DNA from: Luteimicrobium subarcticum
GTDB taxonomy: Bacteria > Actinomycetota > Actinomycetes > Actinomycetales > Cellulomonadaceae
Length of the DNA stretch: 64,000 nucleotides
Direction of reading: 5' to 3'
NCBI RefSeq assembly: GCF_002798015.1
Contig: NZ_PGTZ01000009.1
Location: 186,001-250,000 of the forward strand
Shown: positions 19,814-29,353 of the stretch, in pieces
How positions within the stretch are numbered: position 1 is the stretch's first letter
How the letters are laid out: the number at the start of each line of letters is the position of its first letter
The notes under the pieces: model-generated
Databases searched by the model: none
Seen by the model: the letters and a program-made list of their open reading frames with translations, nothing else
What the model was told of the DNA's origin: nothing
Position numbers and translations under genes: made by a program

Positions 19814-21817
19814 GTGGCACGCGGTGCGGGATGGTTCTCGAGCAAGTTCGGTCGGCACGACAGCCCGGAGTCCACCCCGCACGAGCCCACGCCCGAGTCC
19901 CGAGATCCACAACGCGACTCGTTGCCACCGAACAAGGACGACGCGTTCTCGGCGTCGAAGGGCGACGATACGCCCGCGTCCCACACCTCGTCGCCGACGA
20001 CGCCCCATGATGGATCGTTGCGCCCGTTCGAGCAGCAGGGGGATGATCGCACGGCGGCCGCAGCGTCTGGGTCAGCCGATCGAGCTGCGGAAGGGGTTGG
20101 CGAACCCCGTCGTTCGGATGTTCCGGGGGACGCCGAGACGGTGGACGTGCCCCGCGAGACCCAGGCGGTTCATCGCGGGAGCGACGGCGCCTCGGATCAC
20201 CGAAGCGGACTCGCCGTGGAGATCGCCACGGCACCGGAGAGGGACGAGCCTGCCGGGTCCCGTCCGGCGGATCGGCCCGGCGATGACGTGAGTGGTGCGT
20301 CGGTTGCCGAGCCGGCTCTCGAGCCGTCTCAGAATGACAACGCGGTGGCGAACGACGCGTCGACGACTGACGAGGGTGTCCCTCCAACCGCCTCGGTCGC
20401 GGCCCTCAGCGACGCTGCCGACACCATGGGCGTGCGCGACGACGCCGATGTTTCACGTGAAACAGCAGCTCTCGCTGCGGCGTCTGCGCCCGTTGATGAT
20501 GCCGATGTTTCACGTGAAACGGCAGCCGGGTCTGCCGCGTCGGCGCCGGACGGCGACGCAGAGCAGCACCGTGATGGGTCGCTCCCGTCGGTCTGGCTCC
20601 GGGCTGCCAGCGCTACCGGGGAGACCGCCGAGCCAGCCCGGGAGGATGTCGACGACCCCGCGTCCTCGACCGCTGTCGAGGCTGTGGAAACTCATTCCGG
20701 TCATACACAGCCCTCTGTGGACACAGAGACCAGCATCGCCTCCGATCCGCTAAATTCTGCGGATCTTCCACCTCATGTACCTGGGGACAACATCGTGACC
20801 TCTGACGACAACCTGCTCGCTGCACAAGACCAGAGCGACGCTGATCGCCGGGCAGAACTGCTCGCCGCGATGCCCGCGGTGGATGACTCCACACCTCTGG
20901 CTGCAGAGCTGGCGCAGGACGTCCGGCGGCGGATCGAGCTTGAAGGCCGGCGGTTCCCTCGTCCTGATCGCACGCGAATCTTCACCGTGGCAAACCAGAA
21001 GGGCGGCGTGGGAAAGACCACGTCGACCGTCAACCTGGCGGCAGCACTTGCTAAGGCAGGCATGAATGTCTTGGTGATCGACAACGACCCGCAGGGGAAC
21101 GCGTCGACGGCGGTCGGGGTTCCGCACCACTCCGGCACGCCGTCGATCTATGAGGTGCTGATCGACGACACCCCGATCGCTGAGGTGGTCCAGGCCTGCC
21201 CTGACATTCCGTCGCTCTGGTGCGTGCCAGCCACCATCGACCTGTCCGGTGCCGAGATCGAGCTCGTGTCCGTTGTTTCACGTGAAACACGACTGCGCCG
21301 CGCCCTCGACGAGTACCTCTCGCATCGTGTCGAGACAGGCTTGCCGCCGCTCGACTACGTGTTCGTCGACTGCCCGCCGAGTCTTGGGCTTCTCACCGTG
21401 AACGCCTTCGTCGTGGGCCGGGAGGTGCTGATCCCCATCCAGTGTGAGTACTACGCCCTTGAGGGGTTGACGCAGCTGCTCAAGACGATCGGCATGATCC
21501 AGTCGCACCTCAACCCCGAACTTCACGTCTCGACGATCCTTCTGACCATGTACGACGGGCGGACCAACCTCGCGCAGCAGGTCGCGGACGAGGTCCGTGA
21601 CCATTTCCCAGAGCAGACGCTCCGTACGACCGTTCCGCGCTCCGTGCGGATCTCGGAAGCGCCGAGCTACGGGCAGACGATCATGACCTACGACCCGTCC
21701 TCGACGGGGGCCTTGGCCTATCTCGAGGCTGCACGCGAGATCAGTGATCGACAGCCGGGGCGTCTGCGTGAGGCAGTTGCACAGTCCATGGGTTCCGACG
21801 CACGTCAGGAGAACTGA
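19814..21817 (+). CDS. parA: Chromosome partitioning ATPase ParA with a ~385-residue acidic N-terminal extension
   Basis: 667 aa, more than twice a usual ParA (about 260-350). The C-terminal ~280 residues are an intact ParA: deviant Walker A KGGVGKTTS (about 396-404), switch FVDCPPSLG, and the C-terminal SEAPSYGQT block. Residues 1-385 are rich in Asp, Ser, Ala, Glu and Pro with no recognisable fold and look disordered. Three parS palindromes lie inside the reading frame; two in the extension encode the repeated DVSRETA, and one in the core encodes VVSRETR. GTG 19814 has GAGGAGGG upstream. A shorter product is possible, but no strong internal start just before the ATPase core is obvious. It is followed 3 bases later by parB. 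Confidence 0.95.
   Translation: MARGAGWFSSKFGRHDSPESTPHEPTPESRDPQRDSLPPNKDDAFSASKGDDTPASHTSSPTTPHDGSLRPFEQQGDDRTAAAASGSADRAAEGVGEPRRSDVPGDAETVDVPRETQAVHRGSDGASDHRSGLAVEIATAPERDEPAGSRPADRPGDDVSGASVAEPALEPSQNDNAVANDASTTDEGVPPTASVAALSDAADTMGVRDDADVSRETAALAAASAPVDDADVSRETAAGSAASAPDGDAEQHRDGSLPSVWLRAASATGETAEPAREDVDDPASSTAVEAVETHSGHTQPSVDTETSIASDPLNSADLPPHVPGDNIVTSDDNLLAAQDQSDADRRAELLAAMPAVDDSTPLAAELAQDVRRRIELEGRRFPRPDRTRIFTVANQKGGVGKTTSTVNLAAALAKAGMNVLVIDNDPQGNASTAVGVPHHSGTPSIYEVLIDDTPIAEVVQACPDIPSLWCVPATIDLSGAEIELVSVVSRETRLRRALDEYLSHRVETGLPPLDYVFVDCPPSLGLLTVNAFVVGREVLIPIQCEYYALEGLTQLLKTIGMIQSHLNPELHVSTILLTMYDGRTNLAQQVADEVRDHFPEQTLRTTVPRSVRISEAPSYGQTIMTYDPSSTGALAYLEAAREISDRQPGRLREAVAQSMGSDARQEN
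20450..20463. promoter_or_regulatory. parS: parS site 4, inside parA
   Basis: Perfect GTTTCACGTGAAAC within the coding sequence of the ParA extension, read as V-S-R-E-T. Confidence 0.93.
20507..20520. promoter_or_regulatory. parS: parS site 5, inside parA
   Basis: Perfect GTTTCACGTGAAAC 57 bp after site 4, in the same reading frame (57 is a multiple of 3), again encoding DVSRETA. Confidence 0.93.
21275..21288. promoter_or_regulatory. parS: parS site 6, inside the ParA ATPase core
   Basis: Perfect GTTTCACGTGAAAC within the conserved ATPase domain coding sequence (V-S-R-E-T in the region IELVSVVSRETRLRRAL). Confidence 0.93.
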
Positions 21818-21820
21818 ACA

Positions 21821-23320
21821 ATGAAGGAGAAGCGTCGTGGGCTGGGTCGTGGGCTTGGCGCCCTGATCCCGACCAGCAGTGAAGGGGCCCGTCCTGTCGA
21901 CGTCTTCTTCCCTGCCGCGGAGAAGGAGAGCGCCACCGCGGTGGCGACCATCGATCCGTCAGAGAGCGATTCACTCGAACGTGAGTCACGGGAGCGGGGG
22001 ATGGCGGACCGTGCCACATTGACGCCGGAGTCGAGCCGTCCCTCAGGAGTGATGAGTTCCTCGACGGGAGAGGACTCAACGGGTGACGGGACCACAGCGT
22101 CGCTCGCGGATTCGGACGTCGCCGAGGGATCGGCACTCTCGGACGCCGGTGCCGGCAATGACTCCTCGGGCCGGACAACCAGCACGGACGAGGGCGGAGC
22201 CGCGCGCGGTGACGTCGATGACAACGACGTGCAGACGATCGGCGCGACGACGAGCAGCGTGACGGGTGACCACGACTCGGGGGCCGGCCGCGTCGACGGC
22301 GACGCATCTGTCACGGACGAGACGGCGGGCGACAAAGCCATCGTCGGGTCGGCGGTCGACGACAGCACCGTGACGTCCGAGGTCCTCGCCGAGGAGGGCA
22401 CCTCGGAGTCAGGTGCCTCGCCGGTCCCCGGATCCGACGCCCCTGCCTCGATGGCGAACACTGCGGGCCGGAGCAATCCAGAGGGCCTGGTCCCCGTCCC
22501 CGGAGCGACCTTCGCTGAGATTCCCGTCGACCTGATTCGCCCGAACGCGCGCCAGCCGCGCACGGTCTTCGACGACGGCGACCTTGACGAGCTGATCGGC
22601 TCGATCAGGGAGATCGGTGTCCTGCAGCCGGTGGTGGTCCGTCCGGATCCTGCGGAGCCGGGGGCCTTCGAGCTCATCATGGGCGAGCGTCGGTGGCGTG
22701 CTGCGCAGGCGGCCGGCCTGGACGAGGTGCCGGCCATCGTCCGCAGCACGGACGACGAGGACATGCTGCGAGACGCCCTCTTGGAGAACCTGCACCGTAG
22801 TGCCCTGAACCCGTTGGAGGAGGCTGCTGCGTATCGCCAGCTGCTGGACGACTTCGGGTGCACGCACGACGAGCTCGCGACGCGGATCTCTCGGTCACGC
22901 CCGCAGATCTCGAACACGCTCCGGTTGCTCCGACTGCCGCCGCTGGTGCAGCGGCGGGTCGCGGCGGGTGTGCTCTCGGCGGGGCACGCGCGCGCGCTGC
23001 TGGGTCTCACGGACGGCGCCGCGGTGGAGCGTCTTGCGCAGCGGATCGTGTCGGAGGGCTTGTCGGTCCGCGCGACGGAGGAGATCGTGGCGCTCGGCGA
23101 CGCGGAGGATCGCCCCCGTCGGGCGGCACCGCGTGCGGGTCAGCGCAGCGAGGCCGTGGACCAGCTCGCGGGCCGGCTGTCGGACCGGTTCGAGACGCGG
23201 GTGCGAGTCGACCTGGGCAAGGCGAAGGGGCGGGTGACCATCGAGTTCGCGTCGGTCGAGGACCTCAACAGGATCCTCGACGTGATGGCGCCGAACGACC
23301 CGGGTCTGCTGAGGCCGTGA
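21821..23320 (+). CDS. parB: Chromosome partitioning protein ParB
   Basis: 499-aa CTPase/DNA-binding protein that loads at parS. The extreme N-terminus [13 protein letters not shown] is the ParA-stimulating motif. An Asp/Ser/Thr-rich spacer of about 200 residues (about 20-218) separates it from the core: [18 protein letters not shown] (CTP-binding box), [14 protein letters not shown], then an HTH and the C-terminal dimerisation domain. Typical ParB is about 290-380 residues, so this spacer is long, paralleling ParA. ATG 21821 follows AGGAG embedded in the end of parA, so the two genes are translationally coupled. Confidence 0.97.
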   Translation: MKEKRRGLGRGLGALIPTSSEGARPVDVFFPAAEKESATAVATIDPSESDSLERESRERGMADRATLTPESSRPSGVMSSSTGEDSTGDGTTASLADSDVAEGSALSDAGAGNDSSGRTTSTDEGGAARGDVDDNDVQTIGATTSSVTGDHDSGAGRVDGDASVTDETAGDKAIVGSAVDDSTVTSEVLAEEGTSESGASPVPGSDAPASMANTAGRSNPEGLVPVPGATFAEIPVDLIRPNARQPRTVFDDGDLDELIGSIREIGVLQPVVVRPDPAEPGAFELIMGERRWRAAQAAGLDEVPAIVRSTDDEDMLRDALLENLHRSALNPLEEAAAYRQLLDDFGCTHDELATRISRSRPQISNTLRLLRLPPLVQRRVAAGVLSAGHARALLGLTDGAAVERLAQRIVSEGLSVRATEEIVALGDAEDRPRRAAPRAGQRSEAVDQLAGRLSDRFETRVRVDLGKAKGRVTIEFASVEDLNRILDVMAPNDPGLLRP

Positions 23321-23328
23321 TCCAGAGC

Positions 23329-23367
23329 AGGAAGCCCTGGCACCTCATCGAGGTGCCAGGGCTTCCT
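23329..23367. terminator. Strong bidirectional terminator between parB and the Ddl-like gene
   Basis: Perfect 18-bp inverted repeat AGGAAGCCCTGGCACCTC / GAGGTGCCAGGGCTTCCT with a 3-base loop, followed by GTCGTTT on the plus strand. It lies between two convergent genes. Confidence 0.9.
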
Positions 23368-23443
23368 GTCGTTTGCAGGTGATGCCGCTGTGGTGTGGTC
23401 GATACCGCTGTGCCCCGCACGGACGATGGTGATGGACAGCCGG

Positions 23444-24415
23444 TCAGGCCGACACGTGCCGTCGCGGCCCGCGCCGGAACGCACGCTCCGCGATCCCGCG
23501 GTACGCCTCGCCGAGCGACGAACCGGACGCGGTGACCGCCTGCGGGAAGAGCGACGTCTCGGTCATACCAGGCGAGACGTTCACCTCGAGAAACTGCGGC
23601 ACGTCGTCCCCGTCCACGATGAGGTCGACGCGCGCGAGGTCGCGCAGCCCGAGGGCTCGGAACGCTGCGACGGCGACCCGGTCGACCTCACCACGGAGCT
23701 CGTCCGAGATACGTGCGGGCGTGAAGTACTCGGCGCGGCCGGGGTTGTACCGGGCGTCGTAGTCGTAGGGGCCGTCGGTCACGACCTCGACGCCGGGCAA
23801 CGCGACGGGCCCCTCGTCCGTCTCGATGACGCTGACCCCGATCTCCGTGCCGGTGACGGCACGTTCGACGAGCGCGACGTCACCGTACGAGAAGGCGTGG
23901 ACGAGCGCGTGGGGGAGCTCGTCGGCATCGGTGGTGAGCGTGACGCCGAGTGCCGAGCCGCCACGGTTGGGCTTGACCACCACGGGCATCCCGAGCGACC
24001 GGGACAGCCCCTGGAGGACGCTTCCGGCACCGAGCTCGCGGAAGACGCTCTGCTGCAGGGTGACGTAGTCGGGCGAGGGGAGCCCGGCGCCCAGCACGAT
24101 GCTCTTGGCGATGGCCTTGTTCCACGCGACACGGCTGGCTCGTGGGTCGGAGCCGACGACAGGGAGACCGAGGAGCTCCAGGATGTCGTGGATGGAGCCG
24201 TCCTCTCCGGTCGCGCCGTGCAGCAGCGGCCACACCACGTCGGGCCGGTCGTCCGCGAGTCGACCCAGCAGCGACGCGTCGACGTCGCGGACCACCACCT
24301 CGCACCCGGCGCCACGCAGCGCGTCCGCGACGCGGCGTCCCGACCGGATCGAGACGTCTCGTTCGTGCGAGAGCCCGCCGGCGAGGATCACGATGTGGGG
24401 GCCGGTCGACGTCAT
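23444..24415 (-). CDS. D-alanine-D-alanine ligase family ATP-grasp protein
   Basis: About 323 aa, typical Ddl length. The N-terminal VILAGGLSHERDVSIRSG and PLLHGATGEDGSIHDILELLG are classic Ddl blocks; ATP-grasp motifs VVKPNRGGSALGV, the DLARVDLIVDG strand and FLEVNVSPGMTETSLFPQ complete the fold. It probably joins two D-Ala residues for peptidoglycan, although actinobacteria usually carry a main ddl elsewhere, so it may be a second copy. ATG 24415 has GAGAGG at 8 bases; GTG 24424 is in frame but has the ribosome site directly abutting it. It is downstream of the aminotransferase in the same direction. Confidence 0.9.
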   Translation of the reverse strand: MTSTGPHIVILAGGLSHERDVSIRSGRRVADALRGAGCEVVVRDVDASLLGRLADDRPDVVWPLLHGATGEDGSIHDILELLGLPVVGSDPRASRVAWNKAIAKSIVLGAGLPSPDYVTLQQSVFRELGAGSVLQGLSRSLGMPVVVKPNRGGSALGVTLTTDADELPHALVHAFSYGDVALVERAVTGTEIGVSVIETDEGPVALPGVEVVTDGPYDYDARYNPGRAEYFTPARISDELRGEVDRVAVAAFRALGLRDLARVDLIVDGDDVPQFLEVNVSPGMTETSLFPQAVTASGSSLGEAYRGIAERAFRRGPRRHVSA

Positions 24416-24517
24416 GTGCGACACCTCTCTGGACGTGCGGGCGGAGGACGACGGCGGCCCGGGCCGACCGTGTGGGGTGGGAATCGTGGCACGGTCGGAC
24501 CGGCCAGGATGAACCCG

Positions 24518-25897
24518 TCAGGACAGGTCGGGCGACGGTGCGTCGTGGTCGCGACCCGACGAACGGCCGGCGGTGCCGAAGATCTGGACGAGGTCGAGCT
24601 CGCTCGCCACGACGCCGGCGAGCCGGCGGACCCCCTCGCGGATCCGCTCGGGCGACGGGAAGCAGAACGAGAGCCGGACGTGGTCGGACCCGGAGCCGTC
24701 GTAGTAGAACGCGGTGCCGGGGACGAACGCGACGCGCGCGGTCACGGCGCGGGGCAGCATCGCCCGGGCGTCGAGGCCGTCGGGCAGCTTGACCCAGGTG
24801 TAGAAGCCGCCTGCGGGGACGTTCCAGCTGGCGCTCGGGAGGTGCTCCGCGAGGGCGCCGACCATGGCGTCGCGACGCTCTCGGTAGAGCTCGCGGAACT
24901 GCTTGATCTGGCTCATCCAGTCTGCGGTGGCGAGGTAGGTCGACACCGCGAGCTGCGACGCGTTGGACGGGCACAGGATGGACGACTCGGCGGCGAGGAC
25001 GAGCTTCTCGCGGACGGCGTGGGGTGCGACGGCCCAGCCGACCCGGTAGCCGGGCGCGAACGTCTTGGAGAAGGTGCCGAGGTAGACGACGCCCTCGGGG
25101 TCGTACGAGTGGAGTGCCGGCCGCGGCTCCTCGTCGAACCCGAGGAGCCCGTACGGGTTGTCCTCGAGGACGAGCACGCCGTACCGGCGCGCGATCTCGA
25201 CGATCCGTGGGCGACGCTCGAGCGAGATGCTCACTCCGCCGGGGTTGTGATAGTTCGGGATGACATAGAGGAGCTTGACCCGCTTCCCGGCCGCCGCCAG
25301 GCCAGCCAGGGTCTGTTCGAGCAGCTCGGGGACGAGTCCGTCGGCGTCGATCGGGGAGTGCACGACCTCGGCCTGGTACGACCGGAACACCCCCAGGGCG
25401 CCGACGTACGAGGGCGCCTCGGCGACGACGACGTCCCCGGGGTTCACGAAGATGCGGGTCACGAGGTCGAGGGCCTGCTGCGATCCGGTCGTGACGACCA
25501 CGTCGTCGGGGTGCGCCTCGATGCCCTCGAGCCGCATGACGTCGATGATCTGCTCGCGAAGCGTCTCGTCGCCCTGACCGCTGCCGTACTGGAGCGCGGT
25601 GGTGCCGCGGGTACGGACGAGGTCGGCGGACATCTCGGCGATGGCGTCGAGGGGAAGTCCCTCGAGGTAGGGCATGCCGCCGGCGAGCGACACGACCTCG
25701 GGCCGGTTCGCGACGGCGAAGAGGGCCCGGATCTCGGACGCGCGCATGCCGTGCGCGCGGTCGGCGTACGAACCGAACCACGGGTCCAGGCGCGTGCCCG
25801 TGGGCGCGCCTGCCGTCGCCGCCGTTGCCGTTGCCGCTGCCGGGGTGGCAGTCTCGGTCGCAGGGACGACGGTCGGCGGGGTCACGTGGTCGCTCAC
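24518..25897 (-). CDS. PLP-dependent aminotransferase (fold I, 2-aminoadipate/LysN-like)
   Basis: 459 aa. Residues 1-35 are Ala/Thr-rich filler. The fold-type I aminotransferase follows with VSLAGGMPYLEGLP, LQYGSGQGDETLRE, the NYHNPGGVS and LEDNPYG blocks, and the PLP-binding Lys in GTFSKTFAPGYRVGW. This family (related to MocR C-terminal domains) includes 2-aminoadipate, aromatic and branched-chain aminotransferases; the substrate cannot be read from sequence. No fused HTH is present. It lies 102 bases upstream of the Ddl-like gene, so joint expression is possible. Confidence 0.9.
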   Translation of the reverse strand: MSDHVTPPTVVPATETATPAAATATAATAGAPTGTRLDPWFGSYADRAHGMRASEIRALFAVANRPEVVSLAGGMPYLEGLPLDAIAEMSADLVRTRGTTALQYGSGQGDETLREQIIDVMRLEGIEAHPDDVVVTTGSQQALDLVTRIFVNPGDVVVAEAPSYVGALGVFRSYQAEVVHSPIDADGLVPELLEQTLAGLAAAGKRVKLLYVIPNYHNPGGVSISLERRPRIVEIARRYGVLVLEDNPYGLLGFDEEPRPALHSYDPEGVVYLGTFSKTFAPGYRVGWAVAPHAVREKLVLAAESSILCPSNASQLAVSTYLATADWMSQIKQFRELYRERRDAMVGALAEHLPSASWNVPAGGFYTWVKLPDGLDARAMLPRAVTARVAFVPGTAFYYDGSGSDHVRLSFCFPSPERIREGVRRLAGVVASELDLVQIFGTAGRSSGRDHDAPSPDLS

Positions 25898-25952
25898 GCG
25901 TCCAGTGTGACACGGAGCGCAGAGCGGGTTGCGCAGCGTCCGGTGGACGCCA

Positions 25953-25998
25953 GAAGGGCCCGGCGCCCGCTCCCTGAGGAAGCGGCGCCGGGCCCTTC
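25953..25998 (-). terminator. trxA terminator
   Basis: Perfect 15-bp arms GAAGGGCCCGGCGCC / GGCGCCGGGCCCTTC with a 16-base loop, 10 bases after the trxA stop. Confidence 0.85.
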
Positions 25999-26008
25999 GG
26001 GCCTGCGG

Positions 26009-26338
26009 TCAGGCGAGGACGCTGTCGATCTCCTCTGCGAGGGCACGCTTCGGGCGACCCCCCACGAGCGACTTCACGAGCTCGCCGCCACGGTAGAAGT
26101 TCAGGGTCGGGATCGAGACGACTCCGTAGGCGGCCGTGGTGGCCGGGTTGGCGTCGGTGTCGAGCTTGAGGATCTTGACGCGGCCCTCGTACTGCTCGGC
26201 GAGCTCCTCGAGGATCGGGGCCACCTGGCGGCACGGGCCGCACCACTCGGCCCAGAAGTCCACGAGGACGGGGACGTCCGACCGGATGACGTCGGACGCG
26301 AACGACTCGTCGGTGACGGCCGGGGTGCGGCTGCTCAT
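26009..26338 (-). CDS. trxA: Thioredoxin
   Basis: 109-aa thioredoxin with the active site WAEWCGPCRQ, the cis-proline in SIPTLNFYRGG, and the normal length. It reduces protein disulfides and is recycled by the adjacent TrxB. ATG 26338 is preceded by GGAGG (AAGGACCTCCGGGC lies on the opposite strand); the longer frame upstream is antisense-like and not conserved. It lies 43 bases after trxB in the same orientation. Confidence 0.97.
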   Translation of the reverse strand: MSSRTPAVTDESFASDVIRSDVPVLVDFWAEWCGPCRQVAPILEELAEQYEGRVKILKLDTDANPATTAAYGVVSIPTLNFYRGGELVKSLVGGRPKRALAEEIDSVLA

Positions 26339-26381
26339 GAAGGACCTCCGGGCAAGATGGGTTCGGCGAGAGGGGAGAGGG

Positions 26382-27377
26382 TCAGGAGACGACGATCTCG
26401 ACGGGCTGCTCGGGCAGGCTGACCACGTCGTCGAGCTCGGCGAGGTACGCCTGCGCGTCGAGTGCGGCGGAGCAGCCCGAGCCGGCCGCGGTGATGGCCT
26501 GGCGGTACCGGTGGTCCACGGCGTCGCCGCACGCGAACACACCAGGGAGGTTGGTGAGCGTGGTGCGGCCCTGGACCTCGATGTAGCCGGCCTCGTCGAG
26601 GTCGACCTGCCCCTTCACGAGCTCGGTGCGGGGCTCGTGCCCGATGGCGACGAAGAGCCCGGTGACGTCGAGCTCGCGCTGCTCGCCGGTGACGGTGTCG
26701 CGCAGCGTGAGTCGCTCGAGCTTCGCGTCGCCGCGCACGTCCACGACCTCGGAGTTCCACACGAACTCGATCTTCGGGTCGGCTGCCGCGCGGTCCGCCA
26801 TGATCTTGGACGCACGGAGGGCGTCGCGACGGTGGATCATCACGACCTTCGACGCGAACCGGGTGAGGAAGGTGGCCTCCTCGACGGCCGAGTCGCCGCC
26901 ACCGACGACCGCGATGACCTGGTCCCGGAAGAAGAACCCGTCGCAGGTGGCGCACCAGGAGACGCCGCGACCGGAGAGCTTCTTCTCTCCTTCGAGGCCC
27001 AGCTCGCGGTAGGCCGACCCGGTCGCGAGGATCACGGTGCGCGCGGTGTACGTCTCGCCGTTGGCGGTGCGCAGCGTCTTGACGTCGCCCGTGAGCTCGG
27101 CCTCGGTGACGTCGTCCCACTCGATCTGGGCGCCGAACCGCTCCGCCTGCTGCTGCATGGACTCCATGAGCGCGGGGCCCATGACGCCCTCGGGGAAGCC
27201 GGGGAAGTTCTCGACGTCGGTGGTGTTCATGAGCGCGCCGCCGGCGGTGACCGACCCGGCGAGCACGAGGGGGCGGAAGCCTGCGCGAGCGGCGTAGACG
27301 GCGGCCGTGTACCCGGCGGGACCGGACCCGACGATGACGACGTCGCGCGGCTCGGCAGGGGTGGTGCTGGTGGTCAC
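26382..27377 (-). CDS. trxB: Thioredoxin reductase
   Basis: 331-aa FAD/NADPH disulfide reductase. The FAD motif is [21 protein letters not shown], the redox pair is CATC (in [11 protein letters not shown]), the NADPH motif is [12 protein letters not shown], and [16 protein letters not shown] is the C-terminal FAD block. GTG 27377 is used with GGAG upstream. It precedes trxA directly. In mycobacteria sigM genes sit between murJ and trxB; here that interval holds only the pseudokinase. Confidence 0.98.
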   Translation of the reverse strand: MTTSTTPAEPRDVVIVGSGPAGYTAAVYAARAGFRPLVLAGSVTAGGALMNTTDVENFPGFPEGVMGPALMESMQQQAERFGAQIEWDDVTEAELTGDVKTLRTANGETYTARTVILATGSAYRELGLEGEKKLSGRGVSWCATCDGFFFRDQVIAVVGGGDSAVEEATFLTRFASKVVMIHRRDALRASKIMADRAAADPKIEFVWNSEVVDVRGDAKLERLTLRDTVTGEQRELDVTGLFVAIGHEPRTELVKGQVDLDEAGYIEVQGRTTLTNLPGVFACGDAVDHRYRQAITAAGSGCSAALDAQAYLAELDDVVSLPEQPVEIVVS

Positions 27378-27450
27378 TGGTACTCCTTGGATCGTCTCGC
27401 GGCGTTCAACGCCGGGGTGTCCCGGGTTTGTTCCGTCGGGGCGGCAGCGG

Positions 27451-29244
27451 TCAGGAGAGCTGGATCTCGTTGAGCTCGACCCGGAGCTTGCCGTCCTTCG
27501 TGGTCGGCAGCTCGTCGAACCAGAGCACGAACGACTTGGCCGTCACGGGCTTGGAGAACGTGAGGTTGGTCTCCGGGGCGAACGTGGCCTCGGCGAGCAC
27601 CGGACCGCTGGTGGGCTTGTCGGCCGTGGTCGCCCGGACCTCGACGTGCCCACCGGTGTCGTTGGTGTCGAGCACGATGGTGGAGACGGGAGCCGCCTGC
27701 TCGAGCGTGATCTCGTAGCCGACGCCGTCCTTGAGGCCGCCGAACTGGGGCGTCCCGTAGGTCCGGGTGTACCAGTAGGTGTCGATGTCGCCGTCGAAGG
27801 CGTTCTCGACCGCCTCGGGGTGCTCGTTGTTGTCACCCTGCGGGGGCGGGTCGACCTGGGCGCCCTTGGCGATCACGGGTCGGACCTCGGGCTTCACCGT
27901 CTTCTGCGGGGCTGTCCCGGTGTCGTTCGCGCCCTGGGTCGCTGCGGGAGCCGCGACCGCGGGCTTCTTGTCGGCGTACACGAAGGCCGGCTCCCAGGCC
28001 TTGGTGATCCCGACGAACCCGAGGACCGTCGCGACGACCACCACTGCGGCGAACAGCCCGAGCACGAGGCGCGTCGGGTCGAAGAGGTGCCGGTCGGCGC
28101 CACGGACGTCCGGCGTCGGCGGCGCCGCGGTCTCGACGCCACGGGCCGCGGCCGAGAAGCTCGCGGGAGGCTCGGCGTCCGCCGGGCCGTAGGCGACGGG
28201 CACGGCGGCGGCGTCGGACGCACCACCCGCCGCAGCACCGGGCGCGAGAGCGGGTGCCGACGCGACCGCGACGGCCGGCGCGGGATGCGTCGAGACGCGG
28301 ACGGGGGGCTCGGGAGCGGTCGCGGTCGCACCGAACACGGGGACGCGGAGCGGACCGGGTTCGCGAGTCGTCGCGGCAGCGGGCGCGACGACGGGTGCCG
28401 GGACGGACCGCGACGCGGTCGAGGTCCGCGAGCCCACCGGACGCACGGCGTGCCACGGCGCGAGGGAGTCGACGACCTCGCCCGGCGTCTGCGGTCCGGA
28501 CGAGCCCGGGCCGAGGGCGTCCGCGCAGAGGCTGACGAGGTCGGCTGGCGCGTCGGACGCGAAGCTCGACAGGGGGGACGCACCCTGCGCGGTCTGCGGG
28601 GCGCGCGCCGGCCGGGCGACCGCGGACGACAACCAGGGGTCCTCGAGCGCCGTCGTCGGCCAGAGGCCTGTCATGAGGAAGTAGAGCAGCGCGACGAGGT
28701 CGCGCGCGTCGCGCTGCGAGCCGACGTTGCCGTCGGGGGCCTCGAGCCCGCTCACCGGGCCGTCGACACCCATGCCGGACACGACGACGCGGCTGCCGTC
28801 GAGCCGGACGGCGGAGGGTCGCAGGGCCCAGTGGTGCAGCCCGCGGCGGCGGGCCGCCTCGAGCGCGGTCGCGGCCTCGCCGACGACGGCGCGCGCCTGC
28901 TGCGCGTCGAACGGGCCGTGCGTCGCGACGAGCTCGTCGACGCTGGTGCCCGAGGGCGGCTCGCAGACGACGTAGTCGATCTCCTGGGCGGGCTGGGTGT
29001 CGAGCGCCGGCACGGTCTCGACGCCGACGTCGAGGACGCGGGCGAGCCGCGGGTCGGCGAGCAGGGCGGTGCGGCGCGCGGCGTCGAGCGTCTGGGCGAC
29101 GTGGTTCCCTGTGAGCAGGACGACTCGCACGGTGCGGCCGAGGACCTGGTCGGTGGCACGCCACGAGGTCACGGCGGCGAGGTCCTCGGGCAACGGTGCG
29201 TCGAGCTCGTACCGTGCGACGATCCGGGTACCGACGTCGGTCAC
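27451..29244 (-). CDS. MurJ-associated pseudokinase with C-terminal extracellular domain
   Basis: About 597 aa. Residues 1-270 resemble a serine/threonine kinase lobe ([20 protein letters not shown]) but lack a canonical HRD and DFG, so it is probably a pseudokinase. A Pro/Ala-rich linker, one membrane helix (about 395-415, [18 protein letters not shown]) and an extracellular galactose-binding/discoidin-like domain follow ([16 protein letters not shown]). In M. tuberculosis this module is fused to MviN/MurJ and recruits FhaA; here it is a separate gene after murJ. GTG 29244 with GAGG upstream was preferred over the longer frame. Role in peptidoglycan regulation is inferred. Confidence 0.85.
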   Translation of the reverse strand: MTDVGTRIVARYELDAPLPEDLAAVTSWRATDQVLGRTVRVVLLTGNHVAQTLDAARRTALLADPRLARVLDVGVETVPALDTQPAQEIDYVVCEPPSGTSVDELVATHGPFDAQQARAVVGEAATALEAARRRGLHHWALRPSAVRLDGSRVVVSGMGVDGPVSGLEAPDGNVGSQRDARDLVALLYFLMTGLWPTTALEDPWLSSAVARPARAPQTAQGASPLSSFASDAPADLVSLCADALGPGSSGPQTPGEVVDSLAPWHAVRPVGSRTSTASRSVPAPVVAPAAATTREPGPLRVPVFGATATAPEPPVRVSTHPAPAVAVASAPALAPGAAAGGASDAAAVPVAYGPADAEPPASFSAAARGVETAAPPTPDVRGADRHLFDPTRLVLGLFAAVVVVATVLGFVGITKAWEPAFVYADKKPAVAAPAATQGANDTGTAPQKTVKPEVRPVIAKGAQVDPPPQGDNNEHPEAVENAFDGDIDTYWYTRTYGTPQFGGLKDGVGYEITLEQAAPVSTIVLDTNDTGGHVEVRATTADKPTSGPVLAEATFAPETNLTFSKPVTAKSFVLWFDELPTTKDGKLRVELNEIQLS

Positions 29245-29353
29245 GTGTCCTCGCTGGGGTCGGTGGCTGCGTCCGGGCGGCGGGCCGCGACCCGGACGGG
29301 GTTCACCACATGGTACGCACCCTGGCACGGCCGGGTCGGGGAGGTCTTGCGGG

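Noticed and set aside
18149-21288. Repeated 14-mers as a CRISPR-like array
   Set aside because: Irregular spacing, perfect palindromes matching parS, and no cas genes.
23390-26422. 1010-codon plus-strand frame over ddl and the aminotransferase
   Set aside because: Antisense shadow of two conserved minus-strand genes.
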